A stretch of DNA of 64,000 bases from an uncultured bacterium (GTDB lineage Bacteria; Myxococcota_A; Polyangia; Polyangiales; Houyiibacteriaceae), in assembly GCA_938024995.1 (NCBI GenBank), contig CALJDU010000069.1:35965-99964 (forward strand). Direction: 5' to 3'. Shown one piece after another: positions 17,745-29,805 of the stretch. The notes beneath the pieces were generated by a model. The model was not told where the DNA came from. It saw only the letters and a list, made by a program, of their open reading frames with translations, and made no database searches. Position numbers and translations under genes: made by a program. Within the stretch, counting starts at the first letter, position 1. The number at the start of each line of letters is the position of its first letter.

Positions 17745-18566
17745 TTAGAACGAGCGCAACGCGGACGCCGCGACGAGGGCGACCGCGGCCGCGGTGGCGT
17801 TGATCGCGCTCAGGCTCCAGCCGCGACGCTGGAGCTGGAGCGAGAAGTGATCATCGCTCTTTCGCCAGAACGGGATCCCGCGACGAGAACGCGCGACGAC
17901 CAACAAGGTCACCTCGCACAAGAAGACGAAGAGGAGGGAGACGAGCGCTGAGAGCTTGAGCTCGCCGCCGCTGAGCGTGCTGGCGACGAGCGCGAAACCG
18001 ATGACCTGAGCGCCCGCCTCGCCGAGGTAGATGGTCGCGGGGGGGTGGTTGAGCGCCAGCACACCGAGGCACGCGAAGGTCATGAAGGCGGCGAGCTCGC
18101 TCTGACTGACGAAGACCAGCGCTGCGAACGCGGTGATCGCGATCGAGAGGACCAGGCCGTCGCTCACGTCTGTGAGGTTCACCGCGTTGACCGCGACCAG
18201 GATGCTCACCGCGAGGAGAACCGATTCACGCGGTGGGAGCGTTGGGTGAAGCGCGCTGATACCGATCGCAGCGACGCACTGAAGTCCGAACTTCGTGGCT
18301 GGGCGAACCTCGAGTCGGTCATCAATGACGCCGACGGTGCAGAACGCCGCGACCCCTGCGCAGAACCATGGCGTCAGAAAATCGAAGAGCGGCCCCACAG
18401 CCGGATCGAACACGCCGAGCGCGCTGGCGATCGTGACCAGCGCGATCGCCAGCCCCCCGACCCGCGGCACCGCGCCGTCGCCTCCTAACCCCAGCGAGGG
18501 CGCACATCCCCGCGCTGCGCAAGCCAAGAGATAGGCCGCGCTCCCCACCGTAATCAGGAAGAACAT
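17745..18566 (-). CDS. GT4 family glycosyl-1-phosphate transferase (MraY/WecA-like)
   Basis: This integral membrane enzyme would transfer a sugar-1-phosphate from a UDP-sugar to polyprenyl phosphate, starting a lipid-linked glycan. Motifs are PRVGGLAI (about 34), GVIDDR (about 78) with the paired Asp of the active site, VNAVNLTDVSDGL (about 124), the IYLGEAGAQ loop and DDHFSLQL in place of the usual HHR-type loop. It is 273 residues, shorter than the usual 320-360, and the N-terminal DxPxxRKxH segment is missing. Substrate cannot be told from the sequence. Confidence 0.85.
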   Translation of the reverse strand: MFFLITVGSAAYLLACAARGCAPSLGLGGDGAVPRVGGLAIALVTIASALGVFDPAVGPLFDFLTPWFCAGVAAFCTVGVIDDRLEVRPATKFGLQCVAAIGISALHPTLPPRESVLLAVSILVAVNAVNLTDVSDGLVLSIAITAFAALVFVSQSELAAFMTFACLGVLALNHPPATIYLGEAGAQVIGFALVASTLSGGELKLSALVSLLFVFLCEVTLLVVARSRRGIPFWRKSDDHFSLQLQRRGWSLSAINATAAAVALVAASALRSF

Positions 18567-18679
18567 GTGAAAACGTTGCCCGGAAGGGCGTGTGGATTCA
18601 GACGTGTTCCACGAAAGAGCAGACTCGCTTCATCATCAACCCGCGGTGTGACGAAGGCGTCAGCCCACGGTGTGAGACG

Positions 18680-19768
18680 TTATGAAAGGTCGGGGAGCGA
18701 CGCGAAGTTCGAGAGCGCGTTCACGATCGCGGTGGCGTGTTTGCCGCGTTCGATGTGAATCAGGCCGCGCTCGGCGAGGTGAACGCGCGCGATGTCGTCG
18801 TCGACAAGAGAGGCCCCGATCACTTCGCTCCACTCAAAGTGAATCGCGCGTCCGCTCTGCCGGAGGAACCCGTGGGTTGGCGTGAAGACGAAGCCCTCTT
18901 TGCATGAGCCCATCATCGTAAAGTCGGTCGCCGCGATGACGGGAAGCTGCGCGGCTTCGTTCGGCATGATGTGCTTGCGGATGTTGCCGAGCGGCTTCGC
19001 AGGGAGCGGGTGAACGTAGAAGCGCTTGCCCGCGTGCGGGGAGAGCAGCTGATGAAGCGGCGCCCCAAAATCACGTCCGGCGGTGTTCTTGCGCGGCGCC
19101 GGGGCGGGCGGCTCGATGATCATTTGCTCGAAGAGATCCGCGGAGGTCGACGGCTCGGCGAACGCTGCGTCGGGACCGGAGGCTCCGAGCGGCGTCGTCA
19201 TCAGCGCCTCGATCGCCTGGATGAACGGCTTGAACCCGACCGGGCGGGTGTCCATGGAGACGTCTCCCTCACCGGTTCCTTTCATCATCAGGTGGGTGCC
19301 CCCGCGAACGGGACGCATCTGTGCGAACCAATCACGCTTCACTTCTCCGGCGCCGAGCTTCCACGTGAAGTCCGCTTGACGGAGCGCGTGAGTGACCGGG
19401 TGGGCGTTGAGCGTCTTCTTGAGCGAACCGTCAGCGCGCCAGCCGTTCTTGAGGATGCCTTCCTGGAAGACGGCGCGGTCTGGAAGCGGGGCGGGGAGCC
19501 ACACGTGGTGCTCGCCCGGCAACGGCAAGCGACCATCGAAGGGCTGGACATAGAAGTGCGTCCCGCCGGCCGCGGTCTTGAAGAGATAGATCTGCATCGA
19601 CGAGGACGAGAGCCGCCCGATGCCGAACGCGCTGAGCCCGCGCTTGGCGAGGCGGCCGGCGCCGCTCTCTTCGTCGTCATGGAGATCGAGCACCACGGTC
19701 GCGCGTGACGAACACGAGGTGAGGATCTCAAGCTTCTGGTTGGACTGAGGAACGCGTGCCTTGCTCAC
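18680..19768 (-). CDS. Hypothetical protein with C-terminal PH-like region
   Basis: I cannot name this 362-residue protein. It starts at GTG 19768. The N-terminal half is beta-rich with QIYLFKTAAGG and HFYVQPFDG near residues 60-80. A low-complexity Pro/Ala linker follows near 205-235. The C-terminal 90 residues (VFTPTHGFLRQSG to the end) look like the bacterial PH-like fold that reads FEWSEV and HIERG near its last strands. There is no signal peptide or membrane segment, so it is likely cytosolic. It stands alone on its strand. Confidence 0.68.
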   Translation of the reverse strand: MSKARVPQSNQKLEILTSCSSRATVVLDLHDDEESGAGRLAKRGLSAFGIGRLSSSSMQIYLFKTAAGGTHFYVQPFDGRLPLPGEHHVWLPAPLPDRAVFQEGILKNGWRADGSLKKTLNAHPVTHALRQADFTWKLGAGEVKRDWFAQMRPVRGGTHLMMKGTGEGDVSMDTRPVGFKPFIQAIEALMTTPLGASGPDAAFAEPSTSADLFEQMIIEPPAPAPRKNTAGRDFGAPLHQLLSPHAGKRFYVHPLPAKPLGNIRKHIMPNEAAQLPVIAATDFTMMGSCKEGFVFTPTHGFLRQSGRAIHFEWSEVIGASLVDDDIARVHLAERGLIHIERGKHATAIVNALSNFASLPDLS

Positions 19769-19830
19769 GACGCTGGTGTAGGCGGAGTCGGCGCGCGGGT
19801 CTAGAGCGCATCCAGCGCTTGCCTGGAGCG

Positions 19831-20253
19831 TCAGCGAAAGCAGTCGTCGAGATCGCGCTGTACGTTCGTCGGGACCTCGGGGCAGCTCCGGAGCCCGAGG
19901 TCATAGTCCTCGTTGCACGGGATGAGCTCGCGAAGGTCGCTACAGGTCACGCGGTCGTTCACGCACTCGGTGTACTCCTCGAGGAGCGGAAGAACGCACT
20001 CGAGGTGCGCCTGCGAGGAGGCTTCGTCATCGGCATAGGCGTCCTTTACGCAGCGCTCGCGGGAAGGCCCGATAAAGCCGAGGTCGTCTTCGCACGCGCT
20101 TCGGCTTGGGTAGGTGAGCTCGGCGTAGCAGTCGCAAGCGACGTCGATCTGAGCGTTGATCTCGCCGATGCTGCTCTCGACGAGTTCGTTGGAGCTCACG
20201 CCGCAGCCGGCGAGAACGAGGAGCACGAGCCAAGGGGTCTTCTTCATCATCAT
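19831..20253 (-). CDS. Small Cys-rich lipoprotein
   Basis: The product is a predicted lipoprotein of about 140 residues. I chose the ATG at 20253 (MMMKKTPW); two further in-frame ATGs follow immediately. The signal peptide ends in the lipobox LAGC, and the mature part has nine or more cysteines (for example ACDCYAE, CEDDLG, CVKDA, CSDLRELIPC), consistent with disulfides in an extracytoplasmic location. I recognise no domain. It precedes no clear partner and sits about 130 bases from the lon stop on the same strand. Confidence 0.78.
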   Translation of the reverse strand: MMMKKTPWLVLLVLAGCGVSSNELVESSIGEINAQIDVACDCYAELTYPSRSACEDDLGFIGPSRERCVKDAYADDEASSQAHLECVLPLLEEYTECVNDRVTCSDLRELIPCNEDYDLGLRSCPEVPTNVQRDLDDCFR

Positions 20254-20320
20254 GCTCGGCAGGATGCGGACGCCGACGCCGCGTGACAGCTGCACGAACA
20301 TGCGACGATGACGGAACGAG

Positions 20321-20347
20321 AACGCCCGCTGGAGCGCAGCGGGCGTT
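20321..20347 (-). terminator. Hairpin terminator downstream of lon
   Basis: The arms AACGCCCGCT (20321-20330) and AGCGGGCGTT (20338-20347) are perfectly complementary with a 7-base loop. It follows the lon stop by about 40 bases on the minus strand. The downstream T-tract is poor, so this is a moderate call. Confidence 0.55.
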
Positions 20348-20384
20348 CTTCGAGCGGTTGTTTGAACCAGCCTCTTTTACTCTT

Positions 20385-22868
<2,484 letters not shown>

Positions 22869-22895
22869 CAATACCCAGCCTTAGTAAGCGCCAAA

Positions 22896-22913
22896 GCGCC
22901 CATGAGAGGGCGC
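22896..22913 (-). promoter_or_regulatory. Leader hairpin between clpX and lon
   Basis: The arms GCGCCC and GGGCGC pair around a 6-base loop, about 28 bases upstream of the lon start, followed on the minus strand by TTTGG. This could act as a weak terminator of clpX or an attenuator of lon; the stem is short. Confidence 0.35.
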
Positions 22914-23045
22914 CTGGTGAGAGAACGTGTGGTTTCTATGTGGGGCGCGCCACGGTGAGGCGCAACGGTGAAGCACACGGACAGGGACCAAGAGTCTCGT
23001 GCCCAAGTGCTCGTCGTCAGAACGGTCGAGCGAGAGAGCGAGCGG

Positions 23046-24308
23046 CTACGCGAGTTCCGCTTCCGCTTCCTTCTTCTCATAGACAATGAGGGGCTTCTCA
23101 CCTTTGGTGATGACCTCTTCTCCAACGACCACCTCTTTGATGCCAATCTCAGAGGGGACGTCGTACATGATGTCGAGCATCGAGTGCTCCATGATGGCGC
23201 GGAGCCCGCGCGCACCCGCTTTGCGGTCCAGGGCGGCACGAGCCACTGACTGAAGCGCAGGCGTCGAGAAGGAGAGCTTCACGCCGTCCATCTCGAAGAG
23301 CTTCGCGTACTGCTTGACGAGCGCGTTCTTCGGCTTCGTGAGGATGTCGACAAGTGCGTCCTCGCTGAGCTCGTGGAGCGTCGCGATGACCGGGAGTCGA
23401 CCAATGAACTCGGGGATGAGACCCGCCTTGAGGAGATCCTCGGGCTGCACCTTCTCAAGGAGCTCGCCGATCTTCTTGTCGCGCTGGGACGGGATGTCCG
23501 CACCGAAGCCGAGCGTCTTCTCACCGATACGTCGCTCGATCACTTGGTCGAGGCCGACAAAGGCGCCGCCACAGATGAACAAGATGTTCGAGGTGTCGAT
23601 CTGAAGGAAGTCCTGCTGCGGGTGCTTCCGGCCGCCCTTCGGCGGGACGTTCGCGACCGTGCCCTCAATGATCTTGAGGAGGGCCTGCTGGACACCTTCA
23701 CCGCTGACGTCGCGCGTGATCGAGGGGTTGTCGCCCTTTCGCGCGACCTTGTCGATCTCATCGATGTAGACGATCCCGCGCTGCGCCCGCTCGACATCAT
23801 GGTCCGCGTTCTGGAGCAGCTGGACGATGATGTTCTCGACGTCTTCGCCGACGTACCCCGCTTCGGTCAGCGTGGTCGCGTCCGCGATCGCGAACGGCAC
23901 GTTGAGGATCCGCGCGAGGGTCTGCGCGAGGAGGGTCTTGCCGGAACCGGTCGGCCCGAGCAGGAGGATGTTCGACTTTTGAAGCTCGACATCGTCAGCG
24001 GCCAGTTTGCTGTCGATGCGCTTGTAGTGGTTGTGCACCGCGACGGAGAGGATCTTCTTCGCGCGGGACTGTCCGATCACGTACTCGTCCAGGATCTCTT
24101 TGATCTCGGCGGGCTTGGGGAGCGGAGCGCCGGAGGCGAGCGAATCTTCGCGATCCACCTCCTCGGCGATGATGTCGTTACACAGACCAATGCACTCATC
24201 GCAGATGTAGACCGTGGGGCCTGCGATCAGCTTCTTCACTTCCTTCTGGGATTTACCGCAGAAGGAGCACTGGAGATTTCCTTGGGTGTCGTCTCGTCTA
24301 CGATCCAC
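23046..24308 (-). CDS. clpX: ClpX ATPase subunit of the ClpXP protease
   Basis: ClpX unfolds tagged substrates and feeds them to ClpP. The 420-residue product begins with a four-cysteine zinc-binding domain (C14, C17, C36, C39). It then has Walker A GPTGSGKT (118-125), Walker B VYIDEID, the sensor region, and the ClpP-binding loop LGFGAD, where the usual IGF is LGF. The start is GTG 24308 with only a weak Shine-Dalgarno. It follows clpP with a 259-base gap that probably holds its own promoter. Confidence 0.97.
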   Translation of the reverse strand: MDRRRDDTQGNLQCSFCGKSQKEVKKLIAGPTVYICDECIGLCNDIIAEEVDREDSLASGAPLPKPAEIKEILDEYVIGQSRAKKILSVAVHNHYKRIDSKLAADDVELQKSNILLLGPTGSGKTLLAQTLARILNVPFAIADATTLTEAGYVGEDVENIIVQLLQNADHDVERAQRGIVYIDEIDKVARKGDNPSITRDVSGEGVQQALLKIIEGTVANVPPKGGRKHPQQDFLQIDTSNILFICGGAFVGLDQVIERRIGEKTLGFGADIPSQRDKKIGELLEKVQPEDLLKAGLIPEFIGRLPVIATLHELSEDALVDILTKPKNALVKQYAKLFEMDGVKLSFSTPALQSVARAALDRKAGARGLRAIMEHSMLDIMYDVPSEIGIKEVVVGEEVITKGEKPLIVYEKKEAEAELA

Positions 24309-24567
24309 TCAGCGACTCGTTCGGTTTGGGCTTCGGGAAGACATGGATAGCAAGGGGGTGTGACAGGGTGATGGAATGTCGTTGGAAAAAGAGCCTCAGC
24401 CCTCTTCAGCGGCTTCGATTGAAGTGGACGAAACCGACCAAACCCCTCCCAAAACGTTGCTGGGATGAGTCTAGCGCCCGGCCATTTGGGGGGCAAGGTA
24501 TGGACGGCGCCGTTCCTCGCTGGAGGGCACCAAAAGACAAACGGAAAGCGACGCTTTCGTGTTCCCG
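24309..24567. other. clpP-clpX intergenic region
   Basis: This gap holds a short hairpin at 24544-24558 (GAAAGCG/CGCTTTC) followed on the minus strand by T-rich sequence, a possible clpP terminator. The remainder is probably the clpX promoter and leader, but I see no strong consensus promoter. Confidence 0.4.
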
Positions 24568-25194
24568 TCAGCTCCCGCGCGGGGTTTTGCGGTGAGAAAT
24601 CACCTCATCGATGATGCCGTAGTCCCGCGCCTCGGTTGGCGAAAGAAAATTGTCTCGCTCGATGTCTTTGCTGATTTGCTCCGGATCGCGCCCGGTGTGA
24701 ACAGAGAGCAGCCGCGTCATCTCTTTTTTGAGGGTCAAGATCTCGTTCATGTGGATCTCGACATCCGAAGCCTGGCCGCGAACGCCGCCGAGCGGCTGGT
24801 GGATCATGATCCGGCTGTTCGGGAGGGAGCGACGCATCCCCGGATGGCCCGCCGCGAGAAGCCAGGCCGCCATCGACGCGGCTTCACCCAAGCACACGGT
24901 CGCGACCGGGCACTTGAGGTACTGCATGGTGTCGTAGATCGCGAGGCCAGCGGTGATCACGCCACCTGGGCTGTTGATGTAGAAGAGGATCTCCTTTTCG
25001 GGGTCCTCGCTCTCGAGGAAGAGCATCTGCGCGATGATCGCGTTGGCGGTGTCGTCGTTGACCTCGGTGCCCAAGAAGACGATGCGGTCCTTGAGCAGAC
25101 GACTGTAGATGTCCCACCGGCGCTCGCCGCGGTGCGTGGTCTCGACGACCATGGGGATGATCGCGGCGTGGTCTCGGTCGAGGATGCTCGTCAT
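24568..25194 (-). CDS. clpP: ClpP ATP-dependent serine protease subunit
   Basis: ClpP is the proteolytic chamber of ClpXP. The 208-residue product has the catalytic triad Ser107 in EAASMAAW, His132 in MIHQPLGG and Asp177 in SKDIERD. The N-terminal processing region (MVVETTHRGERRWDIYSRLL) is close to the family norm. Its ATG overlaps the tig stop by 4 bases (ATGA), so the two are translationally coupled. This is the usual tig-clpP-clpX order. Confidence 0.98.
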   Translation of the reverse strand: MTSILDRDHAAIIPMVVETTHRGERRWDIYSRLLKDRIVFLGTEVNDDTANAIIAQMLFLESEDPEKEILFYINSPGGVITAGLAIYDTMQYLKCPVATVCLGEAASMAAWLLAAGHPGMRRSLPNSRIMIHQPLGGVRGQASDVEIHMNEILTLKKEMTRLLSVHTGRDPEQISKDIERDNFLSPTEARDYGIIDEVISHRKTPRGS

Positions 25195-26501
25195 TCCTCT
25201 TCTCCGCTCGCGACCGCTTCAGCCGGTTCGGGAGTCGGAGGCGCGCCTTCGTGCACGGTGGCCTTGTTGAGGAGGAACTCGATCAGCCGCTCCTCGAGGA
25301 CCTGGGACTCGAGCTCTTCGCGCTTCTCGCCGGAGTGCTCCACGCGGACCTTCGCGATGTGCTTGCCGCTCGCCTCGGCGAGCTGCTTCAGCTTCTCTTC
25401 AATGTCTTCGTCTGTGACGTTGAGCTGCTCTTGCTTCGCGAGCGCGGAGAGCAAGATGCCGGCGCGCACACGTCGCTCCGCGCGGTCATCGAGGCCGTCA
25501 AACATGCCGGGGATGGCTCCGCCGAAGCCCTGCATCATTTGGTAGAGCTCATACATCATCATTTGGCGCTGCTGCGCGACCATCGAAGCGGGGACGGGTA
25601 CTTCGTTCTGCGCGATCAAGGCGTCGACGACCTGGTCCTTCATCGAGGCTTCTGAGCGGCGCGTCGCGTCCTCTTCGTACTTCTTGCGGATGTCGAGGCG
25701 GAGCTCGAGAAGGGTGTCGAAGTCACCGCAGTCTTTCGCGAACTCATCGTCCAGCTCGGGGAGCTGCTTTTCCTGAAGCTCAACGACCTTGGCGGCGAAG
25801 TGGACCGTCTTGCCCTTGAGCTCTTCGTTCTGGTGGTCCTCCGGGAAGGTCACATCGAACTCAGGCTCGTCGCCGACCTTCTGTCCGGTGAACGCGGTCT
25901 CGAAGTCTTCCAGCAAGGTGTCCGTGCCGAGCTCGATCTTGCGCGCCTCGGCGCCCATCTCTTCGCGGACCTCGCCGTCCACGCTCACGACGTAGTCGAC
26001 GGTCAGGATGTCGCCCGCCTTGGACGCGCGCGCCGGCTCCGGCACGACCAGGTCGGCTTGCTCGTTGCGCATGCGGTCGATCGCGTTGTCGATCGCCTCG
26101 TCATCGATCGCGGAGAGATCACGCCAGACCTCCAGGCCGTTCGTCTCCACCTTCTCGATGGTCGGCCGAACCTCGATCTCAGCGGTGAAGCTGAAGGGCT
26201 CATCCTTTTTGATGTCCTTCGGTGTGACCTTGGGCTCCGCGACGATCTGGATGTCGTGCTCCATGACCGCGCTTCGAAGACCCTCTTCCACCAACGCGCC
26301 GCTCACGTCTTGGTGAACCTGCTTGGCGTAGAGCTGCTTGATGACCTTGGTCGGCACCTTCCCTTTACGGAAGCCGCGAATACGCGCGGTGCGTCCAATG
26401 ATCTTGTAAGTGGAGTCGAGATCCTTTTTGACCCGTTCCCAGGGCACCTCAACCGTCACTTCGACCAGCACTGGGCTGAGCTCGTTTACCCGCGATTCCA
26501 C
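25191..26501 (-). CDS. tig: Trigger factor, ribosome-associated chaperone
   Basis: Trigger factor binds nascent chains at the ribosome exit and has peptidyl-prolyl isomerase activity. The 436-residue product has the N-terminal ribosome-binding GFRKGKVP signature, a central FKBP-type domain, and a helical C-terminal chaperone domain. I place the start at GTG 26501: AGGGAG lies six bases upstream, while the TTG at 26507 abuts that Shine-Dalgarno. The C-terminus is acidic with a Glu-rich tail. It leads the tig-clpP pair. Confidence 0.97.
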   Translation of the reverse strand: MESRVNELSPVLVEVTVEVPWERVKKDLDSTYKIIGRTARIRGFRKGKVPTKVIKQLYAKQVHQDVSGALVEEGLRSAVMEHDIQIVAEPKVTPKDIKKDEPFSFTAEIEVRPTIEKVETNGLEVWRDLSAIDDEAIDNAIDRMRNEQADLVVPEPARASKAGDILTVDYVVSVDGEVREEMGAEARKIELGTDTLLEDFETAFTGQKVGDEPEFDVTFPEDHQNEELKGKTVHFAAKVVELQEKQLPELDDEFAKDCGDFDTLLELRLDIRKKYEEDATRRSEASMKDQVVDALIAQNEVPVPASMVAQQRQMMMYELYQMMQGFGGAIPGMFDGLDDRAERRVRAGILLSALAKQEQLNVTDEDIEEKLKQLAEASGKHIAKVRVEHSGEKREELESQVLEERLIEFLLNKATVHEGAPPTPEPAEAVASGEEE

Positions 26502-26628
26502 ACGCAACTCCCTATCTTCATGGCGCGCGGCCGGCGCGCCGAGGGCGGTACGTAACGCCGGGCCCGATCCCCGTCAATACGCTGTCCTTATTGGGGCGCG
26601 ATTGGGCGAGTTGTGGATTGCGGATGCC

Positions 26629-28014
26629 TCAGGGGGGCGAGACGGCAGGGGCGGCGACGCGCGGGGGCTCGGGAGGAAGAGCCTGCGCGAACGCACGGAA
26701 GGTCGCGTCGACCTCCGCGCTCGCCGTCCTCGGCAGGTTGAGCGTGATGAGAACCCCGCGCCCCACATGGGCGGCTTGGTTCACATCGAGCGGATCGGCC
26801 GGAGCAGGGAGCCCGGCGAGCACTGCTTGATAGGCCTCCGCGGCTTCGGCGTCATTGTCCCAGGCGGTGAACCAGATGCAGACCGGACCGCGAGGTCCTT
26901 CATAGACCCGAAGCCGGTCGCCGCTCCAACCTTCGGCGGCGGTTCGATGGACCGTGGGGGCGGCGTTTCGTCGGACGCCAAGGAACACCGCGAGCTCGAT
27001 CTCACCGAGCGTATCTTCGTCGATCTCCTGAAACCCCGCGTCGAGCGTCGTGAAACGCGGGAGCACGATCTCGTCGGGGAGCTCACCACGTGAGTACCGT
27101 TCGGGGTGAAGGATCTGCTCGGTTGAGACGGGCGGGGTGCGATGCGCTTCGTCGATCCGCCCCCATCCACCATCGCGGTAGAGCGTCGCGTTGAAGACCA
27201 GCCCGCGGCTGTAGGGCGCGACCAAGCTCTCTTTCAAGATGAGCGGTGCGCTCGAGAGCTCGCCGCCGAAGCCGCCGCTGCTGTTCTCCATCAAGGTCGC
27301 GAGCGCGCTTGGGTCTTGCGTGATCATCTCGAGACCCGCGCCCTGCCGCTCGACCGCGTACGCGAGCATCGCGAGAGTGGCGTCGCCTTCGACGACCGCG
27401 CGGAAGGCGGTATCGGCGTCGGAGTCGCGCTCCAGATCGTAAACGTCGCCGAGCGTCAGCCGTTGGTCTTGGAGCGCGTGCACGATCTCGTGAACCAACA
27501 CGACGCGCGCTTCGTCTTGGTTCCCCACCGAGCGCGTGAGGTCCTGCATCACGTCGTCCCGAACGACGAGCTTCTTGGTCTTCGGGTCGTAGTAGCCGAC
27601 CACTTGTTCGCCGAGCACGCGCTCGAGCAGGTCCTTGAGGTTCACGTCTTCGGGAAGCAGCCCGAGGGCGACATAGACCTTCTTTGCAACGCTGAGCTCT
27701 TCCTCCTCCAAGCCCTCGACCAAGTGCGCGGTCATCCGCGCGCGCGAGTGCACCTCGACATCGACCGGCTCACGCAAGGTCAAGCCCCGGACGCGTTCGG
27801 CGATGCCAGAGAGCGCGCGGATCACCTGGAGTTCGCGGGAGGTCGGAGCGCGCCGACCCTCTTCAATCGCAACGGTCGCCTCGACGTCGGACGACGCGCG
27901 ACGGGCGGATGAAGCTGGCGCGCTGCCCAGATTATCGGGCGTGGTCGCAGCGGGCGCGCCTCCACACGCGGTGAGCCCGGCGAGAGTAAGAACAGCGAAA
28001 AACGAGCGTTTCAC
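26629..28014 (-). CDS. Predicted zincin metallopeptidase-like lipoprotein
   Basis: The 461-residue product is a predicted lipoprotein (lipobox LTAC, Cys17). It carries a zincin signature HEIVH (175-179) within VLVHEIVHALQDQ, and an EGDA motif near 209 that could supply the third zinc ligand, so a gluzincin-type metallopeptidase is likely. Its substrate is unknown; the C-terminal third has a Val/Pro-rich region without known motifs. Its start overlaps the rnj stop by 4 bases, an unusual partnership of an RNase with an envelope protease. Confidence 0.8.
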   Translation of the reverse strand: MKRSFFAVLTLAGLTACGGAPAATTPDNLGSAPASSARRASSDVEATVAIEEGRRAPTSRELQVIRALSGIAERVRGLTLREPVDVEVHSRARMTAHLVEGLEEEELSVAKKVYVALGLLPEDVNLKDLLERVLGEQVVGYYDPKTKKLVVRDDVMQDLTRSVGNQDEARVVLVHEIVHALQDQRLTLGDVYDLERDSDADTAFRAVVEGDATLAMLAYAVERQGAGLEMITQDPSALATLMENSSGGFGGELSSAPLILKESLVAPYSRGLVFNATLYRDGGWGRIDEAHRTPPVSTEQILHPERYSRGELPDEIVLPRFTTLDAGFQEIDEDTLGEIELAVFLGVRRNAAPTVHRTAAEGWSGDRLRVYEGPRGPVCIWFTAWDNDAEAAEAYQAVLAGLPAPADPLDVNQAAHVGRGVLITLNLPRTASAEVDATFRAFAQALPPEPPRVAAPAVSPP

Positions 28015-29666
28015 GAGGCCTCCAGGACGATCGCCATGGTCATCGGTTTGCGATTGAGCGTCCGCACGAGGTAGCGACTGAGCGAACGGCGCGCGCGATC
28101 ACGCATGGTCGCGAGGTCGTCCTGTTCTGCGAAGCGCGCGAGCTCTTTCGCGACGAAGCGCTCGCCATCACGGAGCAGCTCCGCGTGGTCCGCTTCGTTG
28201 AGGACACCCTTGGTCGAGATGGTCGGAGACCGCGTGAGCTTCATGCTCTGCTTGTCGACGACCAGCGCGACCGTCGCGACACCGAGCTCACCGAGCAGCC
28301 GCCGGTCACGCCGGGTCGCCGCGTCGATCTCCATGCCGCGACTGATGTAGACACGGCCCGAGTGCACCTGCCCCACCAGCGCGATGTCTTCGCGGGTGAG
28401 CTCGACGATGTCACCGTTCTTCGCGAGCGCGACCTGCGGAACGCCTTCGTCCTCAGCGAGGTCGGCGTGCATCGTGAGGTGTCGATGCGTCCCGTGAACC
28501 GGGAGGAACGCGCGCGGCTGGGTGAGGGCGATCAGTTCTGCTTGCTCCTCGCGACACGCGTGGCCGCTCGCGTGCACATCGGCGTCGCGGCGATCGATGA
28601 CCTCGATCCCGCGCTCGGCGAACACGTTCATCATGTCGAAGACCGCGCGCTCGCAGCCTGGGATGATCCGCGACGAGAAGATGATCGTGTCGTCTTCGTC
28701 GAGCGAGAGGTAGCGATTGTCATCGCGGGCGAGGCGCCCCAGCGTCGCGGTGGGTTCTCCTTGGGTGCCGGTCGCGATGACGAGGAGCTGGTTGCGCGGC
28801 AAGCGCTGAGCGACCTCTTTGTCGACGAAGAGCTGACGCTTCGCGTTGATGATCCCGCAGCGGCGCGCGATCTCGCCGTGGCGCTCGACCGAGCGTCCAA
28901 GGAAGCAGACGCGGCGCCCATTTTCTTCCGCGGCGCGGAGCAGGGCGGTCATGCGTCGAACGTTGGACGCGAAGCTCCCCACCACCACCCGTCCGGGCTG
29001 CTTCGCGATGACCGCGCTGAGCGCTTCCTCGATCGTGTCTTCGTTCTTCGTGCGGCCCTCGCGCATGACGTTGGTGGAGTCGCTGAGCAGCATGGCGACG
29101 CCTTCTTCTCCCGCGCGCTGAAGACGCTCACGGGCGAAGCGGGAGGACTCGGTCTCGATCTTGAAATCGCCGCTGTGAACGATCTGTCCCACGGGCGTTC
29201 GAAAGATCAGCCCCAACGAATCCGGGATCGAGTGATCAACCTCGAAGGGCTCGATCTCAATCCCGGCGACGCCGAACGATTGCCCAGCGTTCATCTCGAG
29301 GAGCTGGGGCACGTACTTGTGCTCCTCGAAGCGTCGCGTGATCAGTTCGCGAGCGTATCGAGGCGCATACATAGGTTTGTTCAGTGCTGGCGCGAGATAG
29401 GGCAATCCACCGATGTGATCCTCGTGCCCATGCGTGATGATGATGGCGTCGACCTGGTCCCGGCGGTCCAATAGCCAGCCGAAATCCGGGTGAATGACGT
29501 CTAAACCGGTGGTTCGGGCGGGAAACGTGACTCCGCAATCGAGGACGAGAAGTCGTCCATCGAAGTCCAACACCATGCAGTTCATCCCGATCTCGCCGAG
29601 GCCTCCGAGCGGCACGAAACGCACGCGAGAACGAGTGGATGAAGAAGATTGGGAAGGGTTGGGCAT
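28011..29666 (-). CDS. rnj: Ribonuclease J
   Basis: RNase J is a metallo-beta-lactamase-fold 5'-exonuclease and endonuclease in mRNA decay and rRNA maturation. The 551-residue product has the metal-binding HGHEDHIGG motif (79-87), then HSIPDS and HSGDFK. The beta-CASP region follows, with DSTNVMREG and ASGHA, and a C-terminal domain. Length is standard. The ATG at 29666 is well placed. It is the first gene of a two-gene unit with the zincin lipoprotein. Confidence 0.96.
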   Translation of the reverse strand: MPNPSQSSSSTRSRVRFVPLGGLGEIGMNCMVLDFDGRLLVLDCGVTFPARTTGLDVIHPDFGWLLDRRDQVDAIIITHGHEDHIGGLPYLAPALNKPMYAPRYARELITRRFEEHKYVPQLLEMNAGQSFGVAGIEIEPFEVDHSIPDSLGLIFRTPVGQIVHSGDFKIETESSRFARERLQRAGEEGVAMLLSDSTNVMREGRTKNEDTIEEALSAVIAKQPGRVVVGSFASNVRRMTALLRAAEENGRRVCFLGRSVERHGEIARRCGIINAKRQLFVDKEVAQRLPRNQLLVIATGTQGEPTATLGRLARDDNRYLSLDEDDTIIFSSRIIPGCERAVFDMMNVFAERGIEVIDRRDADVHASGHACREEQAELIALTQPRAFLPVHGTHRHLTMHADLAEDEGVPQVALAKNGDIVELTREDIALVGQVHSGRVYISRGMEIDAATRRDRRLLGELGVATVALVVDKQSMKLTRSPTISTKGVLNEADHAELLRDGERFVAKELARFAEQDDLATMRDRARRSLSRYLVRTLNRKPMTMAIVLEAS

Positions 29667-29805
29667 AGGTCAGGGTTCGCGTCGGGCCATGGAAGCCGTC
29701 AAGCGGCAGGACTCTAGCAGGCCGCGGGGATTCCGCGCCGTTGACCGGCTCTTTCACGCCGTGCTACGTCCGCGGCGGCTCGCCCTACCTCTTTTGCAAA
29801 GTACC

